Below, one piece after another: positions 35,864 to 45,180 of a stretch of 64,000 nucleotides of DNA (positions within the stretch are counted from its first letter, which is position 1; every line of letters starts with the position of its first letter). The position numbers and the translations under genes were made by a program. The notes under the pieces are model-generated. The model saw nothing but the letters and a program-made list of their open reading frames with translations. It was not told where the DNA came from and searched no databases. This DNA comes from Chloroflexota bacterium (GTDB lineage Bacteria; Chloroflexota; Anaerolineae; Anaerolineales; Anaerolineaceae). The DNA lies in contig JAAYKH010000029.1 in assembly GCA_012522475.1 (NCBI GenBank), positions 45,093 to 109,092 on the forward strand, given 5' to 3'.

Positions 35864-36580
35864 GTGAATGACACAAATAACCAAACAAAAATAGCTCTGG
35901 AGAAAAAATATCCATGGCCGCGACGACGTCTTATCCGATGGACTTTGAAGACCGGGATCGGTGTTGCGAGCAGCCTGCTGACTCGCTGGGAAGTCAAAGG
36001 CCGGGAGAATCTTCCAGCCCAGGGGCCTTTGTTGGTGGTAGGCAATCATTTTCATTTTTTAGATACCGTGGCACCCATTCACAGCACCCGTTGGCCGCTG
36101 GAGTTTATTGGAGACCTGGTGATGCCAAATGCCCCCAAGCTGATGCGGTTATTTCCCAATGCCTGGCAGACGCTTAAAATTAAACAGGGCGCGCCTAATC
36201 TTGAAGCGCTACAGGCTGCGGAAGCTATCCTGGCACAAAAGGGCGTGCTGGTGATTTACCCTGAGGGGCATGTTCATACTGGGCCGCTAAGAGCAGCTTT
36301 ACCGGGTGCGGCATATATGGCGCTGCGCACCGGCGCGCCGATCCTCCCTATGGGCACAGTGAGTGATAATCAGTGGCAGCTATTTAAAACCATCACAGAA
36401 AAGAAACGCCGGCTCGGTGTTTTAACACAAATTGGAACAGTGTTCGGACCGCTTAACGCGGATAACCCAAAACGACCAACCCGCGAGGAAATTAAAGCTG
36501 CTGGCCACTTAATCATGACTAAAATTGCTGCGCTATTACCAAAAGACTACCGGGGAGAATTTGACCCGGAGATTGGCTGA
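35864..36580 (+). CDS. Lysophospholipid acyltransferase (PlsC family)
   Basis: 1-acyl-glycerol-3-phosphate acyltransferase-type membrane enzyme. About 238 residues. Motif I is NHFHFLD (NHxxxxD), motif II region around ELIGDLV-like GEPLEFIGDLV (actual: WPLEFIGDLVMP), motif III VIYPEGHVHTG with the EG pair. The N-terminus is basic with an amphipathic stretch (RRLIRWTLKTGIGVASSL). GTG 35864 has AGGAG 10 nt upstream and is preferred; GTG 35813 would add 17 residues. TATAAT at 35784-35789 is a likely -10. Substrate acyl preference unknown. Confidence 0.82.
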   Translation: MNDTNNQTKIALEKKYPWPRRRLIRWTLKTGIGVASSLLTRWEVKGRENLPAQGPLLVVGNHFHFLDTVAPIHSTRWPLEFIGDLVMPNAPKLMRLFPNAWQTLKIKQGAPNLEALQAAEAILAQKGVLVIYPEGHVHTGPLRAALPGAAYMALRTGAPILPMGTVSDNQWQLFKTITEKKRRLGVLTQIGTVFGPLNADNPKRPTREEIKAAGHLIMTKIAALLPKDYRGEFDPEIG

Positions 36581-36748
36581 GGGTAGAACTCCCAATATCG
36601 GCTTGCAAGATGCAAAGAAATCCGTGCAACCTGTTTGAGGATGGAGCGTTGGCGATTGGCTATAAGAGCACCCCATGGATGAATCTAATATCTTTTTGAT
36701 AAACAGCGCCTAGAATTAAGCCATCACTGGCATTGGAAGGAATGCTAA

Positions 36749-37717
36749 ATGGAGTATCGAGATTATTATAAAATATTAAATGTGGGTAAAAACGCGAACC
36801 AAGACGAGATTAAAAAAGCTTACCGTAAACTGGCGCGTGAATACCACCCGGATGTAAATCCGGATGACCCCAATGCAGAAGAGAAATTTAAAGATATCAA
36901 CGAAGCCTATCAGGTGCTTTCGGACGATGAAAAACGAGAAAAGTACGATCGATTTGGGTCGCAATGGAAGCACTATCAGCAAACAGGCGGACGTGCCGAA
37001 GACTTTGATTGGTCTCAGTGGGCTGCTCAGGGCCAGCGTGGCGGTGCCCAATATCGGACCGTTACCCAGGAAGAGTTTGAGCAAATGTTTGGCGGAGGCA
37101 TGGGCGGCTTCGGGGGTTTTTCCGATTTTTTTGAAACCCTGTTCGGTGGTGTGGCGGGTGCAAGAGCTGCCAGGCGGCCAGCCGGGCAAACGCCCTATCA
37201 GCGTATACAGCGCGGCCAGGATATTGAACATGCGGTTGAGATTACGCTTGAAGAAGCCTTTCATGGCACAACGCGTTTGCTGACCTTTGAGGACGGTCGG
37301 CGTATTGAAGCAGCTATTCCACCCGGCGTGAAAACGGGATCCAAGATTCGTCTCAGCGGGCAGGGCAGTGTGGGTGCATCAGGTGCAGGCGATTTATTTT
37401 TGAAAATTAATCTGCAACCACATGCAAGGTTTAAACGTGAGGGCGACCACCTGCGAATTGACTTGCCGGTGGATTTCTTTACAGCCTTGCTGGGCGGAGA
37501 GGTGACTGTAAACGCCCTGGATAAATCTGTCAAGTTGACCATTCCACCCGAGACTGATTCTGGGAAGGTATTTCGGCTGACGGGACTGGGCATGCCGAAA
37601 CTGGGCAAGTCCGACCAACGCGGTGATCTTTTGGCCAAGGTCGAAGTGCAAGTGCCTAAAGGTCTGACTGAATCGCAGAAAGAAAAATTTAACGCATTAA
37701 GAAAGTCTTTAGGATGA
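36749..37717 (+). CDS. DnaJ/CbpA-type co-chaperone without zinc finger
   Basis: 322 residues. J domain at 4-68 with HPD at 33-35, the Hsp70-activating tripeptide. A Gly/Phe-rich region follows ([16 protein letters not shown]), then two C-terminal beta domains ([36 protein letters not shown]). The CxxCxGxG zinc-binding repeats of DnaJ are absent, so it is the CbpA/type II class. No dnaK or grpE is adjacent. GGAAGG lies before the ATG. Confidence 0.92.
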   Translation: MEYRDYYKILNVGKNANQDEIKKAYRKLAREYHPDVNPDDPNAEEKFKDINEAYQVLSDDEKREKYDRFGSQWKHYQQTGGRAEDFDWSQWAAQGQRGGAQYRTVTQEEFEQMFGGGMGGFGGFSDFFETLFGGVAGARAARRPAGQTPYQRIQRGQDIEHAVEITLEEAFHGTTRLLTFEDGRRIEAAIPPGVKTGSKIRLSGQGSVGASGAGDLFLKINLQPHARFKREGDHLRIDLPVDFFTALLGGEVTVNALDKSVKLTIPPETDSGKVFRLTGLGMPKLGKSDQRGDLLAKVEVQVPKGLTESQKEKFNALRKSLG

Positions 37718-37736
37718 GAGACGGACCTAAATAATA

Positions 37737-38477
37737 ATGCCATCGATCGAGATATTTCCCGACCCATCAACCTTGGCCCGTGTGGCCATTGATTTGTTTG
37801 TCACCCTGGCCCAGGAGGCCATCCAAGCCAGGGGACGGTTTTCAGCGGCCCTCTCAGGCGGCAGTACTCCCCAGTTGGTTTACGCCGGGCTGGCGGAACC
37901 GGATCTTCAAGAAAAACTCCAATGGGAAGATATTCACCTGTTTTTTGGGGATGAACGCCATGTTTTACCAGATGACCCCATGTCTAACTTCCGCATGGTT
38001 CAGGAGCATTTATTCTCAAAAGTCGCTCTTCCAGAAGAAAATATTCATCGCCTGCGAACAGAAACTGATGCTATAACAGCGGCCTGGGATTATGAAGAAA
38101 CGCTGAGGGCTTTTTTTAATAGTGCCTGGCCCAGGTTTGACTTGATCCTGCTGGGGATGGGCTCGGACGGGCATACGGCGTCGCTGTTCCCACAGACGGC
38201 AGCTTTGAATGAAGAACACCGGTGGTTTATTGCCCACCAGGTGCCCTCGCAATTATTTTGGCGATTGACCCTAACAAAAAATGCGATTAATGCCGCCCGC
38301 CAGATAATCGTACTGGTCAGCGGTGAATCAAAGGCAGCAACGCTGGCAGACGTATTTGATGGGCCCTATGACCCGGCACAAAAACCCATCCAATATGTTT
38401 CCCCAACAGATGGCGATTTGCTCTGGCTGCTGGATCGAGATGCTGCCAGCCAATTGCCCACTAGAAAAGGTAGGTAA
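37737..38477 (+). CDS. pgl: 6-phosphogluconolactonase
   Basis: Hydrolyses 6-phosphogluconolactone in the oxidative pentose phosphate pathway. 246 residues with the family motifs: ALSGGSTPQLVYAGL near residue 36, DIHLFFGDERHVLPDDPMSN, and LILLGMGSDGHTASLFP. The end (VLVSGESKA) matches the last conserved region. It starts 19 nt after dnaJ and may share its transcript; no zwf or gnd lies next to it in this window. Confidence 0.92.
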   Translation: MPSIEIFPDPSTLARVAIDLFVTLAQEAIQARGRFSAALSGGSTPQLVYAGLAEPDLQEKLQWEDIHLFFGDERHVLPDDPMSNFRMVQEHLFSKVALPEENIHRLRTETDAITAAWDYEETLRAFFNSAWPRFDLILLGMGSDGHTASLFPQTAALNEEHRWFIAHQVPSQLFWRLTLTKNAINAARQIIVLVSGESKAATLADVFDGPYDPAQKPIQYVSPTDGDLLWLLDRDAASQLPTRKGR

Positions 38478-38540
38478 GCCGCTTTGAAAACCATTGTATG
38501 TGAACGCACATCACACCTGCTTCCATTAAACAAATAAAAA

Positions 38541-39209
38541 ATGAATATAACCCCAGAATTTTTATCAAAGTACCCTTTGTTAGAGATGCTCTCAGAAAAA
38601 GAATTATTACAGATAGCTCCTCATGTACGCACTCAACTCATCAATAAAGGCGCTATATTATATCTTCAGGGAGAAACATCAGACAAACTATTTTTTGTAA
38701 TTGAGGGTTGGTTTAAAGCTGAAAAGATAGCAGTAGACGGCCGGCAAACAACTTTGAGGTTTATTGGTCCAGGTGAGTTGATCAACGAACTTGCAGTGTT
38801 TTCAAAGGTTGAAAATGCAGTCTCAGTAATAGCTATGGTAGAAGGTCAAGTTTTCTATTTGCTTCAAAGCTATGTTGAACAATTATTAAAAACCAACCCA
38901 AAATTTTCCCGGGCAGTGATTGAGAGTATGGCGGTAAGAATTCAAAATTTACTTGAACAGATTGGGGATTTATCATTCCATACAGTTGACGTGCGTCTTG
39001 CCCGCTTTTTATTATTGCAGACTGAAGATAACGTTTGGGATAGGCAGATGTGGGTTACGCAAACTGAAATTGCCGCTCGTCTGGGAACCGTATTGGATGT
39101 GGTAAACCGTAACCTGCAGAAATTTGTCAGAGACGGTCTGATCGAGATTCAAAGAGACAAAATCACTGTTGTGGATCGAAAGGGTTTAGAAAAGATTGCT
39201 CATGGCTGA
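38541..39209 (+). CDS. Crp/Fnr family transcriptional regulator
   Basis: 222 residues: cyclic-nucleotide-binding-type beta-roll (about 20-120, with GETSDKLFFVIEGWFKAEK and IGPGELINELAVFS) and a C-terminal helix-turn-helix (VTQTEIAARLGTVLDVVNRNLQKF). The Arg that contacts cAMP phosphate is not at its usual place (ENAVSV), and there is no N-terminal Cys cluster for an Fe-S centre, so the effector is neither cAMP nor clearly oxygen. A perfect palindrome lies between this gene and the CopD-like gene at 39325, its likely target. This stretch looks more A/T-rich than its neighbours. Confidence 0.88.
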   Translation: MNITPEFLSKYPLLEMLSEKELLQIAPHVRTQLINKGAILYLQGETSDKLFFVIEGWFKAEKIAVDGRQTTLRFIGPGELINELAVFSKVENAVSVIAMVEGQVFYLLQSYVEQLLKTNPKFSRAVIESMAVRIQNLLEQIGDLSFHTVDVRLARFLLLQTEDNVWDRQMWVTQTEIAARLGTVLDVVNRNLQKFVRDGLIEIQRDKITVVDRKGLEKIAHG

Positions 39210-39249
39210 GATCAACTCTTCATATATTCCCCATTCACCAGTTTTATTG

Positions 39250-39292
39250 TTCGACTTATGTCGAAGAAGATTTTTTCTCCAGATGATATAGT
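39250..39292 (+). promoter_or_regulatory. Crp/Fnr-type palindrome and activator-dependent promoter
   Basis: TTCGAC-TTAT-GTCGAA (39250-39265) is a perfect 6-4-6 inverted repeat, the geometry of Fnr-family sites. TATAGT (39287-39292) is a likely -10, and there is no -35 match (AAGAAG). With a start near 39299 the palindrome centres at -41.5, the class II activator position. Confidence 0.6.
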
Positions 39293-39324
39293 GTTGATAA
39301 AACCAATTAGATTTTGGAGGAACA

Positions 39325-39798
39325 ATGCAAAAGCAATTGATATTTGGGATGATCAGATCATTACATGATCTATTTACAGCATTCTGGATTGGCGGGATCC
39401 TGACCACAGGGTTTGCGTTCTTGCCCGCGGTTAAGAAGGCTAATGATGAGCCGAGTTTGATGAGAAAGTTATTAATAGCCTATCAATCCAAGCTCAGAAT
39501 TGTGGGTTTGATCAGCTTTGGAATTTTATGGGTCACTGGTTTATTGTTGAGCAGACAATCTGCTCATCATACTGGATTTTTGAACTTTCAATCACTTTAT
39601 AACACATTGATTTCCACCAAGCACTTGGTAATCTTTTTTATGATGGCTGTTGGTATTTACCGAGGTTTTATTCTTGGCCGCAAGATTGAAAAATTTAACC
39701 AACAGGAACAAAAAACATATATGATGTTATTGTTTATCAACATTGTTTTGGGCGTGATTGTAGTATTCTTGAGTGGTTTTGGTGCAGCCTTGGGGTAA
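39325..39798 (+). CDS. CopD-like four-helix membrane protein
   Basis: 157 residues and about four transmembrane helices (10-32, 52-75, 95-115, 128-152). LHDLFTAFWIGGILTTGF matches the first CopD/heme-type helix (His plus W-GG), and STKHLVIFFMMAVG the third. Such proteins are linked to copper resistance or heme binding. GGAGG lies 7 nt before the ATG. It probably responds to the Crp/Fnr regulator encoded just upstream. Function not proven. Confidence 0.65.
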   Translation: MQKQLIFGMIRSLHDLFTAFWIGGILTTGFAFLPAVKKANDEPSLMRKLLIAYQSKLRIVGLISFGILWVTGLLLSRQSAHHTGFLNFQSLYNTLISTKHLVIFFMMAVGIYRGFILGRKIEKFNQQEQKTYMMLLFINIVLGVIVVFLSGFGAALG

Positions 39799-40004
39799 TG
39801 TTGCCTACGTGAAAAACGTATTTGCCAGATTGTCGTTAACCATAATTAAAATAGAAATCTGGTTTTTCAGTTGTCGAGAAGCATGTTTACCTACTAATGC
39901 CAATATACACAAATCGCTTATTTCGCGAGTTTTTGACTTAGACCTGAAAATTCCTAATTCAGCTTTGCTTGACGGAATGTTGAGGCGGGTCTATGATTCT
40001 TCAT

Positions 40005-41306
40005 ATGCATTTACGCGGCAGTAATTGGTCGATGAAAAAACGCAGGCGGCGGTCTAACCCCTGGTTGATTTTGTTTTTACTGGCAGGGATTGGATTCTTA
40101 ATTTATTTAAATACCAATGTAATCCCTGCAATGCCGCCGCCCTTTGTGCCAACACCAACGCCTACCCGAGACCCGGCCTCTTATTCAGAGGAAGCGGAAA
40201 GCTACCTGGCCGAGGGCCGGATAGGTATGGCAAAAGCATCTTATGAGGCGGCCATCAAAGCAAACCCGCAGGAGGTATCTAATTACCTTGCCCTAGCGAA
40301 ATTACAGCTTTATAGCAGTGAGTATGAAGCAGCTCGGGTTAACGCGGAAAACGCCTTGCTGCTGGATAATACCCGGCCCTATGCCTATTCGCTGCTTGCC
40401 TGGGCAAAGGGTTATTTAGGAGAGTATTTGGAGGCTGAAGCGGATGTGCGCACTGCTTTAGGGCTTGATCCGATGAATGCTTTTGCCCACGCTATTTATG
40501 CGAATATCCTGGCCAGACGGGTGGCAAACGACCTGGGCGAAATCAACACCCTGGAGCGGGCAATTGAGCATTCTCAGGAAGCGATGGCCATCGACTCGCA
40601 GATTTTGGAAGTCCGCTGGGCACGCGGTTATGTGCTGGAGGTTACCGGCAACTATGAAGAAGCGATTGAGCAATTACTCATTGCTGTTGAGCTGAACGAT
40701 ACAATCGCTGAGGTGCATATGGCCCTGGGCAGGAACTATTTTACGGTTGAGGAGTATGATCTAGCCATTCGCCAATTTACTAAAGCGTATTCTTTAAACC
40801 CCTCTGACCCTGACCCGAACTGGTACATTTCCCGGGTTTATTCCCGAATTGGTGAGTTTGCAAAAGCTGTACAATATGCGGAACAAGCCGTTAATGACGA
40901 CCCTACCAACCCCAGGCTGCACGGCAACCTGGGTTCGATGTATTTTCGTAACTTGCAATATAACCAGGCTATCGAATCCCTGCAGCTGGCAGTTCGTGGC
41001 GGTGTTACCAGTAGCGGCGAAAGGGTTGAAGGGTTGCCTTTGAGCTATTCCATGACAGTGATGGAATTCTACAGCCGGTATGGCCTGGCGCTCGCCCGGG
41101 TAAACCGTTGCAACGAAGCTGTTCAGGTGGCGCAGGCCATGCTTCAAACAGTTCCTGATGACATCACAGCGGTTTACAATGCAGAAATAATCATAGAAGT
41201 GTGCCAGGAATTCCAGGAAAACCCACCGACGCCCACGCCAGTCAACGACGAAACCTTTGATAACGGTTCTGTAGAAGCTGAAACAGACCTGGAAGAAAAA
41301 GATTAG
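40005..41306 (+). CDS. Membrane-anchored TPR protein (paralogue 1)
   Basis: 433 residues: short basic start, one transmembrane helix (WLILFLLAGIGFLIYL), a PTPTPTR linker, then about nine tetratricopeptide repeats (for example AKASYEAAIKANPQEVSNYLAL and AIRQFTKAYSLNPSDPDPNW) and an acidic tail. Aligning with the next gene fixes the start: MHLRG here corresponds to MYLQG there with equal distance to SNP. The ATG at 39993 would add four residues. The helices face outward and probably scaffold protein contacts. Partners unknown. Confidence 0.8.
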   Translation: MHLRGSNWSMKKRRRRSNPWLILFLLAGIGFLIYLNTNVIPAMPPPFVPTPTPTRDPASYSEEAESYLAEGRIGMAKASYEAAIKANPQEVSNYLALAKLQLYSSEYEAARVNAENALLLDNTRPYAYSLLAWAKGYLGEYLEAEADVRTALGLDPMNAFAHAIYANILARRVANDLGEINTLERAIEHSQEAMAIDSQILEVRWARGYVLEVTGNYEEAIEQLLIAVELNDTIAEVHMALGRNYFTVEEYDLAIRQFTKAYSLNPSDPDPNWYISRVYSRIGEFAKAVQYAEQAVNDDPTNPRLHGNLGSMYFRNLQYNQAIESLQLAVRGGVTSSGERVEGLPLSYSMTVMEFYSRYGLALARVNRCNEAVQVAQAMLQTVPDDITAVYNAEIIIEVCQEFQENPPTPTPVNDETFDNGSVEAETDLEEKD

Positions 41307-41331
41307 TCAGTTAGTCAACCTGGTATAAATT

Positions 41332-42765
41332 ATGTATTTACAAGGTAGAGATCCCCACTTTCGGCGTGTCCGCAAGAAATCTAACCCTTACCGCGTGCTT
41401 GCATTGGTGGTGTTGATTGTTTTCTTTATCACGTTGTTGACCAGCATTGGCAAGGGCGATGTGCAACCGCTGTTTTTACCCACGCCAACACCCACCCGCA
41501 CTTCAGATTCCTTTGTCAACGAGGGTAAGTCGCATTTTGATGCCGGCAATCTGGAGGCTGCTATAAACGCGCTGAAGCGTGCTGCGCTTCTTGACCCTGA
41601 CAATTCAGAAATTTTTGCGGAGTTGGCGCGTATTCAGACCTATTCCTCGGCATTAAGCACCACCGATGCTGACCGTTCGCAGCGGCTGGCTGAAGCGCTG
41701 GAATCGATTGACCGCGCCAAGGAAATTGACCCCGAAAATAGCGACGTGCTGGCAATTCGTGCGTTTGTGCTGGATTGGAATGCCAACCCATTTTTAGTGG
41801 ATGCAGCAACTGAAGAAGATTTGTTGAACCGCGCCGAAGCTGAGGCCTTAATGGCCTTACAAATTGATAGCACCAACACCCTCGCGCTGGCTTACTATGC
41901 TGAAGTTTTGGTCAGCCAAAAAAAGTGGAATCAGGCTTACCAGTACATTCAACAAGCTGTGGAACGCGATCCAAATCTGATGGATGTGCACCGGATCATG
42001 GCCTTCACATATGAGACTCTGGGCGAATATAATCTTTCGATCCAGTCTTATAAACAAGCGATTGAGATCATGCCGAATTACACCTACCTTTATATCGCTG
42101 TGGGCAGAATCTATCGGCATCTTCAGCTGTATGACCAGGCCCTGGAGAACTTTGCCAGGGCGGCTAACCTGAACCAGCAGTTAGGCATTAAGGACCCCAC
42201 GCCCTACCTGGCGATTGCCAACACCTATGCTCAGGATGGCGAGTTCTTTGCAGCTGCCCTGAACGTACAACAGGCGCTCAGCTTTACGCCTGCGAACCCC
42301 AGTGTTTATGGTCAGTTAGGGGTAATTTATCATAAATCGCGCAATTACGAGGGCGCCATTCCAGCGTTGCAGTGCTCGATAGAGGGCTGCAGTGCCGAGG
42401 TCAGTTGTGAGGTTCGGAAATGTAACCCGGAGGTGGATCCGATGGTCTCTGTGGAGGGCTTGCCTCTTTCTGGGAGCACTATTGTGAATTATTTCACTTA
42501 TGGCTCTGTGTTAGCAGGTTTACACCGGCAGGGAGATGATAAGTGCGATCGGGCAATGGTGATCTTTACCCAGATACGCGATAAGTACGCAGAAGACCCG
42601 ACGGTGATGAGCATTGTGCGTGCCGGAGAGGAAATCTGTTCTTATAGTATGGGATTAATGTATCAGGATGAAACGGGGGATGACGCAGTAGATGATGATG
42701 CAGCGGATAATGAAACTGATGAGCTGCAAACCGAGCAATCGACAAGCGAAGCACCAGAAGAATAA
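41332..42765 (+). CDS. Membrane-anchored TPR protein (paralogue 2)
   Basis: 477 residues with the same layout as the preceding gene: SNPYRVLALVVLIVFFITLL anchor, PTPTPTR linker, and about nine TPRs (AINALKRAALLDPDNSEIFAEL, ALENFARAANLNQQ), then a Cys-rich insert (CSIEGCSAEVSCEVRKC) and an acidic, Asp/Glu-rich tail. The shared EGLPLS motif near the end in both genes confirms tandem duplication. 25 nt after the first copy, so probably cotranscribed. The Cys cluster is unique to this copy. Confidence 0.8.
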   Translation: MYLQGRDPHFRRVRKKSNPYRVLALVVLIVFFITLLTSIGKGDVQPLFLPTPTPTRTSDSFVNEGKSHFDAGNLEAAINALKRAALLDPDNSEIFAELARIQTYSSALSTTDADRSQRLAEALESIDRAKEIDPENSDVLAIRAFVLDWNANPFLVDAATEEDLLNRAEAEALMALQIDSTNTLALAYYAEVLVSQKKWNQAYQYIQQAVERDPNLMDVHRIMAFTYETLGEYNLSIQSYKQAIEIMPNYTYLYIAVGRIYRHLQLYDQALENFARAANLNQQLGIKDPTPYLAIANTYAQDGEFFAAALNVQQALSFTPANPSVYGQLGVIYHKSRNYEGAIPALQCSIEGCSAEVSCEVRKCNPEVDPMVSVEGLPLSGSTIVNYFTYGSVLAGLHRQGDDKCDRAMVIFTQIRDKYAEDPTVMSIVRAGEEICSYSMGLMYQDETGDDAVDDDAADNETDELQTEQSTSEAPEE

Positions 42766-42812
42766 CCAATTTTGGCTTTGTAAAACTTTTGTAAGAATTG
42801 TCTAAACGACCC

Positions 42813-42841
42813 TTGACGAGCGATTTGAAGAAAGGTAAGAT
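42813..42841 (+). promoter_or_regulatory. groESL promoter
   Basis: TTGACG (42813-42818), 17-nt spacer, TAAGAT (42836-42841): a good housekeeping-sigma promoter whose start falls at the left edge of the CIRCE repeat. Confidence 0.85.
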
Positions 42842-42850
42842 AGTTGGGTG

Positions 42851-42877
42851 TTAGCACTCTCGTTACGAGAGTGCTAA
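42851..42877 (+). promoter_or_regulatory. CIRCE operator (HrcA binding site)
   Basis: TTAGCACTC (42851-42859), 9-nt spacer, GAGTGCTAA (42869-42877): an exact match to the CIRCE consensus, so the operon is repressed by HrcA, whose gene is not in the window. Confidence 0.97.
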
Positions 42878-42919
42878 CAAATGAATAATAACCAACAAAA
42901 TAATTTAATGGAGGAACTT

Positions 42920-43213
42920 ATGGCAATCTCAATCCAACCTTTGGGTAACCGGCTGGTGGTTGAACCCATTGAGGAAGAAGAAATTACTGCTGGAGGCATC
43001 GTGCTTCCTGAAACTGCCAAAGAGAAACCCCAAAAGGGTGTTGTTTTGGCTGTTGGACCGGGTGAGCGCAATGATGAAGGTGTGCATGTCCCCTTAGAAG
43101 TTAAAGAGGGTGACCATGTTTTGTTTGCGAAATATTCCGGAACAGAAGTAAAGTACGATGGTAAAAAACTGTTGATCATGCGGGAAAGCGATATTCTCGC
43201 CAAAATTAACTAG
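42920..43213 (+). CDS. groES: Co-chaperonin GroES
   Basis: 97-residue GroES, lid of the chaperonin chamber. [21 protein letters not shown] at the start, the mobile loop [18 protein letters not shown] with the IVL tripeptide that docks on GroEL, and [17 protein letters not shown] at the end. Start ATG 42920 has GGAGG 5 nt upstream; the longer frame from 42881 runs from just after CIRCE and is not used. Confidence 0.96.
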   Translation: MAISIQPLGNRLVVEPIEEEEITAGGIVLPETAKEKPQKGVVLAVGPGERNDEGVHVPLEVKEGDHVLFAKYSGTEVKYDGKKLLIMRESDILAKIN

Positions 43214-43244
43214 TGAACGTTAGGAATCCAAGGAGTAATTAATA

Positions 43245-44888
43245 ATGGCTAAACAAATTATTTTTTCGGAAGAAGCACGCCGGTCTTTGAAGGCTGGTAT
43301 TGATATTGTTGCGAAATCTGTTGTGACAACACTCGGCCCCAAGGGGCGGAATATTGCCTTAGATCGCAAATTTGGCTCTCCGACCATTACCCATGACGGC
43401 GTGACCGTTGCAAAAGAAATTGAACTGGAAGATCCCTTTGAAAATATGGGTGCCCAGTTACTTAAAGAAGCTGCCACCAAGACAAATGACATCGCTGGTG
43501 ATGGCACAACCACATCCACGGTGCTGGCACATGCCATTGTTTCCGATGGTCTTAAGAACCTTGCCGCCGGCGCCAACCCCATGCTGCTAAAACGCGGCAT
43601 TGAAGCAGCCTCTAAAGCTGTGGCAGACGCTATTGGCGAGCAAGCGATTGGGATCACCACCAAGGGAGAAATTGCCAACGTGGCTTCAATTTCAGCCCAG
43701 GATCGTGAAATTGGCGACTTGATTGCTGAGGTAATGGACAAAGTTGGTAAAGACGGCGTTATTACGGTTGAGGAATCACGCGGCCTCGAATTTGAAACTG
43801 AATATGTTGAGGGTATGCAGTTTGATCGCGGTTACATCTCACCCTATTTCATTACCGATCCCGAGGCTATGGAAGCTTCGATTGAGGAACCTTATGTCCT
43901 CGTGTATGACAAGAAAATTTCTGCAGCAGCAGACATCGTCCCCCTGCTGGAAAAACTGGTACAGGTTGGCAAGCGCGAACTGCTGATCATTGCCGAAGAT
44001 ATCGATGGTGAAGCCCTGGCAACGCTGGTGCTCAACAAGCTGCGGGGCATGTTAAATGTGCTCGGCATCAAAGCCCCTGGATTTGGCGATCGCCGCAAAG
44101 CTATGCTGCAGGATATTGCAATTTAAACCGGCGCGACAGTGATTTCTGAGGAAACTGGCCGCAAACTGGAGACCGTCACAATCAACGACCTTGGTCAGGC
44201 AGAGAAAATTGTCAGCACAAAAGAAGATACCACGATTGTAGGCGGTAAGGGTGATGCCAGCGAAATCAAAGGTCGTATTGAGCAGATTCGTGTTGAGATC
44301 GAAAACACAACCAGCGATTATGATCGAGAAAAACTGCAAGAACGACTGGCTAAACTTTCGGGTGGCGTTGCCATTATCCGTGTTGGTGCAGCCACTGAGA
44401 CCGAGTTGAAGGAAAAGAAACACCGTGTGGAAGATGCGCTTTCAGCAACCCGTGCGGCTGTTGAAGAAGGCATCGTTCCCGGCGGCGGTGTGGCATTGAT
44501 CAATGCCATGAAGGCCATTGAAGACCTGAAGATGGACAGCGACGATGCTCAGATTGGCGTCCGGATTGTACGCGACGCTTTGGAAATCCCGATGCGCAAA
44601 ATCGCTGAGAATGCTGGACATGACGGATCGGTGATCGTTGAACACGTCCGCCAGGCGCAGGCTAAAGAAAAGAATACCAGCATTGGATACGATGTCTTAG
44701 CCGAGGAATATGGCGACATGGTCAAGGGCGGCGTGATCGACCCTGCTAAGGTGACACGCGGCGCTTTGGAAAATGCGGCATCTATTGCTGCCATGATTCT
44801 GACCACTGAAGCCCTGATCACAGATATCCCCGAACCAGAACCACCAATGCCCCCAGGCGGTGGTGGCGGAATGGGCATGGGCTACTAA
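43245..44888 (+). pseudogene. groEL: Chaperonin GroEL, interrupted by an in-frame TAA
   Basis: The full frame spans 547 residues, the normal GroEL length, and is collinear throughout: [32 protein letters not shown], and the [10 protein letters not shown] tail. Codon 294 (44124-44126) is TAA, in [17 protein letters not shown], where other GroELs have Leu (DIAILTGG). One base change (TTA to TAA) explains it. The stop lies in the apical domain, splitting it into 293 and about 249 residues. There is no frame shift elsewhere and no good reinitiation site (GTG 44139 lacks a Shine-Dalgarno). TAA is not known to be recoded as Sec or Pyl, so this is a mutation, a sequencing error, or a decayed copy if another groEL exists. 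Confidence 0.93.
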
Positions 44889-44910
44889 GCCGATTAACAT
44901 CTAACCACAT

Positions 44911-44944
44911 AACAGGCTGCTCCAGATGGAGCAGCCTGTTTTTG
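44911..44944 (+). terminator. Strong intrinsic terminator of groESL
   Basis: AACAGGCTGCTCC (44911-44923) and GGAGCAGCCTGTT (44928-44940) form a 13-bp perfect stem with loop AGAT, followed by TTT. Confidence 0.93.
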
Positions 44945-45019
44945 TTTGCATCATTGGTGTATGGTGAATTGTGAATGGCGGATTAACTTACCTGCCCGGC
45001 GATTAGTGCATCGATCCCC

Positions 45020-45048
45020 AAGCCCCTTTCCTGCGGAAAAGGGGCTTT
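45020..45048. terminator. Second hairpin downstream of groEL
   Basis: AAGCCCCTTT ... AAAAGGGGCTT forms a stem of about 10 bp with one bulge, with A and T flanks on either side. It may be a backup terminator or an intergenic repeat unit. Confidence 0.45.
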
Positions 45049-45180
45049 AAATCTATCTCACGTCAGCAGGCAAAGGGTTCTTCACCGCCGTCCTCCTGCA
45101 GAGTTATGTCGCGAAGTAAAAATGGTTAGGGAGGGTGCATGGGGTTTTAATAATTCTTCAGCACTGGTATAATGGTTTGC

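Noticed and set aside
39773..40024. 83-codon plus-strand ORF between the CopD-like and TPR genes
   Set aside because: Overlaps the CopD-like gene end and the TPR gene start, lacks a ribosome-binding site and has no recognisable domain.
44124..44126. TAA in groEL as programmed recoding
   Set aside because: Selenocysteine uses UGA and pyrrolysine UAG; no UAA recoding of this sort is known in bacteria, and the site is normally Leu. Treated as mutation or sequence error.
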